A stretch of DNA of 5,280 bases from Acidobacteriota bacterium (GTDB lineage: Bacteria > Acidobacteriota > Vicinamibacteria > Vicinamibacterales > Vicinamibacteraceae): NCBI GenBank assembly GCA_013695405.1, contig JACDAO010000029.1, forward strand, positions 1-5,280, written 5' to 3'. The translations under genes were made by a program, and so were the position numbers. The notes beneath the pieces are model-generated. The model did no database searches and was not told where the DNA came from. It saw nothing but the letters and a program-made list of their open reading frames with translations. Each line of letters starts with the position of its first letter. Within the stretch, counting starts at the first letter, position 1. Of this stretch, positions 1-4,944 are shown piece by piece.

Positions 1-1
1 G

Positions 2-1180
2 ATCGACGTCGACACCGTGGCCGGCCTCGAGTCGGCGGAGTTCTCGACGCTGATCGAAGCCGACGTGCAGGTCGTCGCCGACCGGACCATGAGCTGGGAT
101 TCGACCGGCTACGGCAGCCATGCCGAACGCGGCATCCTGACCCGCACCGCCACCACGTGGTACTTCGCCGAAGGGGCCACGTTCGGCAACTTCAACCTGT
201 TCTACCTGATTCAGAACCCGAACAACCAGACCGCCCAGGTCAAGGTGACGTACCTGTTGCCGGCCCCTGCTGCACCGCTGGTCAAGACCTACGTGGTCGG
301 CCCGCAGAGCCGCTTCAATATCTGGGTCGACAACGAAGGGCTGACCGACCCGACGTTGGCGGCGCTGGCCAGCGCGGAGTTGTCGGCGGTCATCCAGTCG
401 ACCAACGGGGTGCCAATCATTGCCGAACGCGCGATGTACCTCGATCAGCCGGGACGGCCGCTTGGCGCCGGGCACGAGAGCGCCGGGGTCACCGCGCCGT
501 CCACCCAGTGGTTCCTGGCCGAGGGTGCCACCGGCAGCTACTTCGATCTGTTCATCCTGGTGGCCAACCCTGCCGCCACGCCGGCCCAGGTGCAGGCCGA
601 GTTCCTGCTGACGACCGGCCAGATCATCATCAAGTCGTACACGGTGGCCGGTAACAGCCGCTTCAACATCTGGGTCGATCTCGAGGATCCGCAGTTGGCC
701 GACGCCGCACTGTCGACCCGGATCACCTCGACTAACGGCGTCCCGATCATCGTCGAACGCTCGATGTGGTGGCCTGGGCCGACTTCCAACACCTGGCAGG
801 AGGCGCACAACAGTCCGGGCGAAACCAGCACCGGCACGCGCTGGGCGTTGGCCGAAGGTGAGACCGGAGGCGCGCGCGAGACCGAGACCTACGTGCTGAT
901 CGCCAACACCTCGCCGGTTGCCGGGACGATTCGCGTCACCGTGCTGTTCGAAGACGGCACTGCGCCACTCACCCGCGATTTCGTGATGACCGCCAGCAGC
1001 CGCTTCAACGTCGCACCGGCCTCGGACTTCCCGGCCACCGCCGGCAAGCGGTACGGCCTGCTGGTCGAGAGCATCGGCGGCGCGCCGGTGCAGATCGTGG
1101 TCGAGCGCGCGATGTACTCCAATGCCGGCGGCATCCGCTGGGCGGCGGGCAGCAACGCGCTGGCCACGCGCTTGCCGTAG
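2..1180 (+). CDS. C-terminal part of a large repeat-containing, probably secreted protein (5' end outside window)
   Basis: The reading frame is open from base 2 to a TAG at 1178-1180, with no convincing start codon or ribosome site inside, so this is the end of a longer gene. The visible 392 residues hold the tail of one repeat and three further repeats of about 92-117 residues. Each repeat opens with W-[YFA]-x-AEG, then a beta-rich segment ending in SRFN (SRFNIWVD in the first two complete copies), then a second segment ending in [AV]-ER-[AS]-M-[YW]. The sequence is rich in V, T, A and S, has no transmembrane helix, and shows no LPXTG motif or obvious C-terminal anchor. Repeats of this look occur at the C-terminus of very large secreted acidobacterial proteins. 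I infer a cell-surface or secreted beta-sandwich scaffold or adhesion role. No catalytic motif is visible and the N-terminal domains are unknown. A strong hairpin follows the stop, so it is probably transcribed separately from the next gene. Confidence 0.8.
   Translation: MDVDTVAGLESAEFSTLIEADVQVVADRTMSWDSTGYGSHAERGILTRTATTWYFAEGATFGNFNLFYLIQNPNNQTAQVKVTYLLPAPAAPLVKTYVVGPQSRFNIWVDNEGLTDPTLAALASAELSAVIQSTNGVPIIAERAMYLDQPGRPLGAGHESAGVTAPSTQWFLAEGATGSYFDLFILVANPAATPAQVQAEFLLTTGQIIIKSYTVAGNSRFNIWVDLEDPQLADAALSTRITSTNGVPIIVERSMWWPGPTSNTWQEAHNSPGETSTGTRWALAEGETGGARETETYVLIANTSPVAGTIRVTVLFEDGTAPLTRDFVMTASSRFNVAPASDFPATAGKRYGLLVESIGGAPVQIVVERAMYSNAGGIRWAAGSNALATRLP
158..1117 (+). repeat. Three tandem protein-coding repeats (W..AEG - SRFN - ERxM units)
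   Basis: Unit 1 spans 158-508, unit 2 spans 509-841 and unit 3 spans 842 to about 1117. Bases 2-157 hold the end of an earlier unit, ending in the variant ADRTM. Units 1 and 2 are the most alike, including at DNA level: the 23 bases at 308-330 and 656-678 (encoding SRFNIWV) differ at one position, and both carry an STNGVPII segment (about 398-421 and 728-751). Unit 3 is more divergent: it keeps SRFN but has VAPASD in place of IWVD, and the STNGVPII segment is replaced by ESIGGAPVQI before VVERAM. This fits tandem duplication within the gene, with a diverged terminal unit. Confidence 0.8.
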
Positions 1181-1191
1181 CCGGGCCGGCT

Positions 1192-1223
1192 GCGCGCTGC
1201 GCGATCACGGTCGCGCAGCGTGC
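1192..1223 (+). terminator. Strong hairpin downstream of the repeat-protein gene, probable terminator
   Basis: A 13-base-pair stem pairs 1192-1204 with 1211-1223, with one G-T wobble (1194 with 1221) and a 6-base loop (TCACGG). The inner nine pairs, GCTGCGCGA with TCGCGCAGC, are perfect. It begins 11 bases after the TAG of the repeat-protein gene. No clear U-run follows, only CCTCTT at 1226-1231, so it is either a U-poor intrinsic terminator of the sort seen in high-GC genomes or a 3'-end stabilising or pausing structure. It separates the repeat-protein gene from the hydrolase gene. Confidence 0.6.
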
Positions 1224-1236
1224 CGCCTCTTCGCGC

Positions 1237-1242
1237 TACGCT
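1237..1242 (+). promoter_or_regulatory. Candidate -10 box (TACGCT) immediately before the hydrolase start
   Basis: TACGCT fits the TANNNT pattern and ends 7 bases before the ATG at 1250, so transcription could begin at or next to the start codon. No good -35 box is visible 16-18 bases upstream, where the sequence belongs to the terminator-like hairpin. No Shine-Dalgarno sequence precedes the ATG. It is a weak call, made mainly because the same geometry recurs before the transporter gene. Confidence 0.3.
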
Positions 1243-1249
1243 GTGCCGC

Positions 1250-2164
1250 ATGTCGCCGGGCCGCCTGCTGTCTCTCGTGCTGGTCGCTGCCGTCTGGCAC
1301 CTGCCTGTGTCGCCGGTGATGGCGCAAGACCGCGAGGTTCTTCGTGTCTGGCCAGATACGCCGCCGGGCGACGCCACCACCTTGCCGCCGGAGGCCGACA
1401 CCTCCAACGGCGTCAGCGATCTGGTCGCCGGGCGATCGGTGATCCGGCTCGGCAACGTCACCACGCCAACGCTCACCGTCTACCCCGCGCCGGCGGCCAC
1501 GGCCACTGGCGCAGCGGTGGTCATCTGCCCCGGTGGCGGACACCGCATCCTGGCCATGGACATCGAAGGCAGTGAGGTCGCGGCCTGGCTGAACGGCCTC
1601 GGTGTGACCGCGTTCGTGCTCAAGTACCGGGTGCCGGCGCGCACGCCCGGACCGCGCGGCCGGGCCGCGGTCGAGGACGCGCAGCGGGCCATCAGCCTGG
1701 TCCGCAGCCAGGCCGCACGCCATCGCATCGACCCGGCGCGGATCGGCGTGATGGGCTTCTCGGCCGGCGGTGAGGCGGCCGGTGTGGCGGCGATCCAACC
1801 AACGCGTCAGTACCCGGCGACCGATACCGTGGATGCGGTGTCCCATCGTCCGGACTTCGCGATCCTGGCGTATCCCGCGTGGCTCGCCAACGAGGCCGGC
1901 ACCGGCCTGCGCGACGGACTCACTGTCTCGCGCGACACGCCGCCGATGTTCCTGGTCCAGGCCCAGGACGACTTCATGCCGGTGGCCAACAGTGTGCAGA
2001 TGTTCCTGGCGCTCAAGGCGCACGGGGTGCCTGCCGAACTGCATGTCTACGCCGCGGGCGGCCACGGCTACGGACTGCGCGCGACGGCGCAGCCCGTGAC
2101 CAGCTGGCAGCACCGCGCCGCCGACTGGCTGAAGGCGAGCGGGTGGCTGACGCCCCGTCGCTGA
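1250..2164 (+). CDS. Secreted alpha/beta-hydrolase, esterase/acetylxylan-esterase-like
   Basis: The 304-residue protein has a signal peptide (basic start, hydrophobic core, likely cleavage after Ala25 in VMA-Q). The rest is an alpha/beta-hydrolase fold. CPGGGH at residues 93-98 matches the oxyanion-hole loop. G-F-S-A-G-G around Ser171 is the nucleophile elbow, Asp240 or Asp241 in QAQDDFMP is the likely acid, and His272 in GGHGYG is the likely base. The catalytic set appears complete and the length is typical of the family. The LKYRVP segment and this motif set resemble the secreted esterases often annotated as dienelactone-hydrolase-like or acetylxylan/feruloyl esterases, so I infer ester hydrolysis, perhaps deacetylation of a carbohydrate, in the periplasm or outside. 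The substrate cannot be read from sequence. I prefer the ATG at 1250 over the in-frame GTG at 1220, because the latter lies in the upstream hairpin and would put a hydrophilic stretch ahead of the signal peptide. It converges on the sialidase-like gene with a 7-base gap. Confidence 0.85.
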   Translation: MSPGRLLSLVLVAAVWHLPVSPVMAQDREVLRVWPDTPPGDATTLPPEADTSNGVSDLVAGRSVIRLGNVTTPTLTVYPAPAATATGAAVVICPGGGHRILAMDIEGSEVAAWLNGLGVTAFVLKYRVPARTPGPRGRAAVEDAQRAISLVRSQAARHRIDPARIGVMGFSAGGEAAGVAAIQPTRQYPATDTVDAVSHRPDFAILAYPAWLANEAGTGLRDGLTVSRDTPPMFLVQAQDDFMPVANSVQMFLALKAHGVPAELHVYAAGGHGYGLRATAQPVTSWQHRAADWLKASGWLTPRR

Positions 2165-2181
2165 CGACGGTCTACGGCGTC
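2149..2181. terminator. Inverted repeat containing both convergent stop codons, probable bidirectional terminator
   Basis: CCGTCG (2155-2160) pairs perfectly with CGACGG (2165-2170) around a 4-base CTGA loop. Stacked directly below, GACGCC (2149-2154) pairs with GGCGTC (2176-2181) after a 5-base bulge at 2171-2175. The TGA of the hydrolase (2162-2164) lies in the loop and the TAG of the minus-strand sialidase-like gene (2172-2174) lies in the bulge. The fold forms in transcripts from either strand. There is no T-run on either side, so termination strength is uncertain, but the 7-base gap leaves no other place for a terminator. Confidence 0.55.
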
Positions 2182-3287
2182 CAGATGGTGGCGCCGATGA
2201 ACCGCTCGGTGTCCTGCACGTTGTAGTAGTAGATCGTCACCAGCTTGCCGTCAGCGCGCTGCACGGTGCGCGTGTAGCCGAGGTCCCAGGTGCCGCCGTC
2301 GCTGCGCAGCACCACGTCGTCGTCCCAGGTCTTGCCCTCGTCCGTGCTGATCCGGGCGCGGATGCCGTACGGCTCGGCGCGGTAGCCGTACGTGATCACC
2401 AACCGGCCGTCCTCGAGCCTGACCAGGCTCGGCGGGTTGCCGCGGCCGGTGTCGGGCACCGCCCGCACGAGGTGCTTCCAGCTGGCGCCGTTGTCGTCGG
2501 ATCGGTAGACCTCGATCCAGCGGCGGAAGCGCACCGCGGTCAGCAGCGAAGTCGGCGACAGGCGGACCGACGAGGGCATGATGCCGTAGTCGCTGTCTGC
2601 CGGCTCGTCGTGGACGAAGCCCAGGCGCGTCCAGGTCTTGCCGCCATCGGTGGTCCGCGCGGCCAGCACCCGGCCTTCCTTCTTGTTGGCCTTGGCCGCG
2701 GTCAGGAAGATCGTCAGCGTCGACGGCCCGTCGACGAGGTAGTCGGTGCGGGCGGCGATGCCGGGCTGGCCGAAGTCGGGCAGCGCGAACGGCCCCTGCC
2801 AGCGCTTGCCGCGATCGGTCGAGTAGTAGAAGCGCGACGGCCCGACGTGAATGCTGGCCATCCGCGCGGTGAAGACGAAATCCGGATGCGTGAAGGGGAT
2901 GCCCCCCGGGCTGTCGGTGACGGCGCGGCCCCCGGTCTCGGCCGGCACCCCGGCGACCAGCGCCCCCGGCGGCGGCTTGAGATCGGCGGGACGCTCGATC
3001 GCCCAGGTCACGCCGCCATCGAGGCTGCGCGCGAGCAGGTGTTCGGCTGGCCTGGTGTAGTCGATCGCGTGGCCCCGCTGGTTGCCTTTGAAGTAGCCCG
3101 CTTCGAACCCGACCAGGATCTCGTTGCCCCACGCCCAGATGCCGTGGTTGGCGGGCCAGCCGCCGTAGCGGCCGGATTCCTTGTAGACATCGACGTGCTG
3201 GACGCCGGTCGGTTGTCGTTGGGCAGTCAGCAGCAGAGGGGCGGCCAGCGCTGGCAACACCGCGAGCACGGGGATCAGACGACGCAT
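2172..3287 (-). CDS. Secreted BNR/Asp-box sialidase-like protein
   Basis: The 371-residue protein has an N-terminal signal peptide (MRR, then a long Leu/Ala core, likely cleavage after Ala22 in LLTA-Q). It carries five Asp boxes of the S/T-x-D-x-G-x-x-W type, or close to it: residues 88-95 (SLDGGVTW), 156-163 (STDRGKRW), 212-219 (TTDGGKTW), 263-270 (SDDNGASW) and 314-321 (STDEGKTW). These mark the blades of a six-bladed beta-propeller as in sialidases (GH33) and related BNR proteins. The C-terminal DLGYTRTVQRADGKLVTIYYY stretch (from residue 335) is the usual last-blade region. I do not see the classical RIP motif near the N-terminus; the corresponding region is rich in Gly and Trp. Sialic acid specificity is therefore unproven, and it could act on another glycan or be non-catalytic. 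The ATG at 3285-3287 has a GGAG ribosome site 6 bases upstream. It is divergent from the transporter operon, with which it shares a control region. Confidence 0.85.
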   Translation of the reverse strand: MRRLIPVLAVLPALAAPLLLTAQRQPTGVQHVDVYKESGRYGGWPANHGIWAWGNEILVGFEAGYFKGNQRGHAIDYTRPAEHLLARSLDGGVTWAIERPADLKPPPGALVAGVPAETGGRAVTDSPGGIPFTHPDFVFTARMASIHVGPSRFYYSTDRGKRWQGPFALPDFGQPGIAARTDYLVDGPSTLTIFLTAAKANKKEGRVLAARTTDGGKTWTRLGFVHDEPADSDYGIMPSSVRLSPTSLLTAVRFRRWIEVYRSDDNGASWKHLVRAVPDTGRGNPPSLVRLEDGRLVITYGYRAEPYGIRARISTDEGKTWDDDVVLRSDGGTWDLGYTRTVQRADGKLVTIYYYNVQDTERFIGATIWTP

Positions 3288-3293
3288 GAGCGA

Positions 3294-3297
3294 CTCC
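3294..3297 (-). promoter_or_regulatory. Ribosome binding site of the sialidase-like gene
   Basis: Read on the minus strand this is GGAG, with 6 bases before the ATG at 3287. It fixes the start. It is also the only clear Shine-Dalgarno sequence in the window, in contrast to the hydrolase and transporter genes. Confidence 0.6.
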
Positions 3298-3345
3298 GGG
3301 AAGGGCTACGACGGGGCGTGCGACGGACACGACGGGGACCGCCGC

Positions 3346-3375
3346 AGTACACGCCAGCGAGCGTTCCGCTGTCAA
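3346..3375 (-). promoter_or_regulatory. Promoter of the sialidase-like gene (TTGACA - 18 - TGTACT)
   Basis: On the minus strand a perfect TTGACA -35 box occupies 3375-3370. A TGTACT box (4 of 6 to TATAAT) follows at 3351-3346 after an 18-base spacer. The expected transcription start is near 3339, giving a leader of about 50 bases that contains the GGAG ribosome site. This is a sigma70-type pattern called from sequence only. Confidence 0.5.
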
Positions 3376-3389
3376 CCGAGAGCTCATCG

Positions 3390-3413
3390 GGAATCGAAAC
3401 GCGTTTCAATTCC
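3390..3413. promoter_or_regulatory. 24-base palindromic operator, LacI/GalR-family-like, between divergent promoters
   Basis: Eleven of twelve base pairs match around the centre at 3401/3402. The perfect core is GAAACGCGTTTC (3396-3407), flanked by GGAAT and ATTCC arms after one mismatched pair (3395 with 3408). A central CG flanked by AAAC and GTTT-type half-sites is characteristic of LacI/GalR-family operators, including the cre-like sites of that family. The site lies exactly 14 bases from each of the two opposing -35 boxes (3370-3375 and 3428-3433). No regulator gene is in the window. The family assignment is inferred from the shape of the site. Confidence 0.6.
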
Positions 3414-3427
3414 TCGTGGCGCGCGCC

Positions 3428-3456
3428 TTGCTCCGCGGCGGCAGACCGTTTAGCAT
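3428..3456 (+). promoter_or_regulatory. Promoter of the transporter-amidohydrolase operon (TTGCTC - 17 - TAGCAT), leaderless candidate
   Basis: TTGCTC at 3428-3433 and TAGCAT at 3451-3456 are separated by an ideal 17 bases. The -10 box ends 6 bases before the GTG start at 3463, so the predicted transcription start falls on the start codon and the mRNA would have no leader. The first three bases of the -10 box (TAG, 3451-3453) are also an in-frame stop for the transporter reading frame, so the protein cannot begin further upstream. Confidence 0.5.
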
Positions 3457-3462
3457 CCCGGC

Positions 3463-4944
3463 GTGATCCCCCAGGTGGACCAGGAGTCCGTCGGCGTCGT
3501 CGCCGGCGACGTGCAGGGTTTCGACGCGTCTGGCAACGGCAACCTGCCGCCAATGCCTTACCGCGACATGCCCGAGCCGCTGCCACTGAGGCGCATCCTC
3601 GGCCCGAGCGTGGTGCTGGCCGGGCTGGGCGTCGGATCGGGCGAGTACATCATCTGGCCGTACATCACCTCGACGGTCGGCCCCGGGTTCCTGTGGGCGG
3701 CGCTGGTCGGCGTCACCGTGCAGTACTTCCTCAACATGGAGATCGAGCGCTACACGCTGGCCACCGGCGAGACGGCGATCGCCGGCTTCGTGCGGTTCTG
3801 GAAGCCGTGGGGTGTGCTGTTCTGCCTGTTCACGGTGGTGCCGAACATGTGGCCCGGCTGGGCCACCAGCGGCGTGACGATCCTGACCTTCCTGTTGGGC
3901 GGCGGCGACGTGCCGCTGATCACGGTCGGCGTGATGATCGCGTCCGGCGCGGCGCTGACGATCTCGCCAGTGGTCTACCAGACGCTGGAGCGCGCGCAGT
4001 TCTTCAAGGTCGGCCTGACGCTGGTCTTCCTCGCCGTGGCGATCGTCGCGGCGATCGACCGCGAGGCGTGGGCCGCGCTGCCGCAGGCCGTGACGCAGGC
4101 CGGGCGGCTGCCCGACTCGCAGTACGTGCCGATTGCGCTGATGCTCAGTGCGCTGGTGTTTGCCGGCGCCGGCGGCGTCAACAACCTGGCGCAAAGCAAC
4201 TGGATTCGCGACAAGGGCTTCGGGATGGGCGCCTACATTCCGAAGATCGTCTCGCCGATCACCGGCGAGGAAGCGGCCGCGCCGGTCACCGGCAGCATGA
4301 TTCGTCCCGATGCCGAAAATCTGGCGCGCTTCGCGGTGTGGTGGCGCCGCGCCAACATCGAGCAGTTGGTCAGCTTCTGGTTCATCTGCGTCTTCTCGAT
4401 CACGATCTTCTCGACGCTCGCGTACTCGACGCTGTACGGCAAGCGGATCGCCCAGCAGGCCAACCTGGCCTTCATCCAGGCCGAGGGTGAGGCGCTCAAG
4501 GTGGCGGTGGCGCCATGGTTCGGCACCTTCTTCTGGGTGTTCGGCGCGCTGTCGATGGTCCTGGTGGCCTTGGGCACGATCGACTACATCGCCCGCATCG
4601 TCGCCGACGTACTCAAGACGGTGTACCTGCAACGCAACGAGCGCTGGTCCGAGAGCCGGTTGTACTTCGCGCTGGTGTGGATCACCATCGCGGCCGGGTC
4701 GGCCATCCTGTTGTCCGGCTTCACGCAGCCGCTGCTGCTGCTGCTGACCGCTGCCTGCCTGAACGGGATCGTGATGTTCATCTACGCGATCCTGTTGATC
4801 CAGCTCAATCGTCGCGGGCTGCCCGCGCCGATCCGGGTGCGCGGGCTGCGGCTCGGCATGCTGCTGGTGGCGGTGCTGTTCTACGGCTACTTCGCCGGCT
4901 GGCTGGTGATCGAGCAGGTCCGCAACTATTTGACCGCCGCATGA
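3463..4944 (+). CDS. Nramp/SLC11-like membrane transporter with altered metal-binding site
   Basis: The 493-residue protein has a hydrophilic N-terminus of about 45 residues and about 11 hydrophobic helices (roughly 46-68, 72-90, 116-145, 151-170, 182-198, 222-245, 302-325, 350-375, 400-417, 421-447, 463-483), as expected for a LeuT-fold Nramp protein. The opening LGPSVVLAGLGVGSGEYI and the ATGETA after the second helix line up with the GPxxxxxxxxxDPGN and ATG regions of MntH/Nramp. The DPGN residues become G58-S-G-E61, and the MPHN of helix 6 becomes G238-V-N-N241, so the usual Asp, Asn and Met metal ligands are absent. Members of this branch are commonly labelled Nramp family divalent metal transporter, but the substrate here may differ. 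Start: the GTG at 3463 directly follows an in-frame stop, and 26 of codons 2-30 end in G or C, which supports translation from there. The ATG at 3553 (MPYRDMPEP) is an alternative. It is coupled by ATGA overlap to the amidohydrolase gene. Confidence 0.8.
   Translation: MIPQVDQESVGVVAGDVQGFDASGNGNLPPMPYRDMPEPLPLRRILGPSVVLAGLGVGSGEYIIWPYITSTVGPGFLWAALVGVTVQYFLNMEIERYTLATGETAIAGFVRFWKPWGVLFCLFTVVPNMWPGWATSGVTILTFLLGGGDVPLITVGVMIASGAALTISPVVYQTLERAQFFKVGLTLVFLAVAIVAAIDREAWAALPQAVTQAGRLPDSQYVPIALMLSALVFAGAGGVNNLAQSNWIRDKGFGMGAYIPKIVSPITGEEAAAPVTGSMIRPDAENLARFAVWWRRANIEQLVSFWFICVFSITIFSTLAYSTLYGKRIAQQANLAFIQAEGEALKVAVAPWFGTFFWVFGALSMVLVALGTIDYIARIVADVLKTVYLQRNERWSESRLYFALVWITIAAGSAILLSGFTQPLLLLLTAACLNGIVMFIYAILLIQLNRRGLPAPIRVRGLRLGMLLVAVLFYGYFAGWLVIEQVRNYLTAA

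Noticed and set aside
17..19. GTG at 17 as the start of the repeat protein
   Set aside because: The frame is open to the window edge, the residues before it (IDVDT) fit the protein, and no signal peptide or ribosome site follows or precedes it. It is an internal valine codon.
1220..1249. An upstream GTG start adding 10 residues to the hydrolase
   Set aside because: The GTG lies in the 3' arm of the 1192-1223 hairpin, has no ribosome site, and would put MPPLRATLCR before a signal peptide that is already well formed from the ATG at 1250.
1205..2113. A 302-residue minus-strand open frame opposite the hydrolase
   Set aside because: It is an Arg/His/Gly-rich antisense shadow. The plus strand carries a signal peptide and a complete catalytic triad.
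3498..3511. A perfect 14-base palindrome (CGTCGCCGGCGACG) early in the transporter gene
   Set aside because: It is pure GC-type sequence inside codons with normal third-position bias and has no loop for a good hairpin. Such palindromes arise easily here. It would matter only if the true start were the ATG at 3553, making this a leader.
2472..4490. A 672-residue plus-strand open frame running through the minus-strand sialidase-like gene and the transporter gene
   Set aside because: Its composition is the Arg/Gly/Asp/Ala-rich pattern of out-of-frame reading in GC-rich DNA. It crosses two well-supported genes and the control region, and it shows no domain or start signal.
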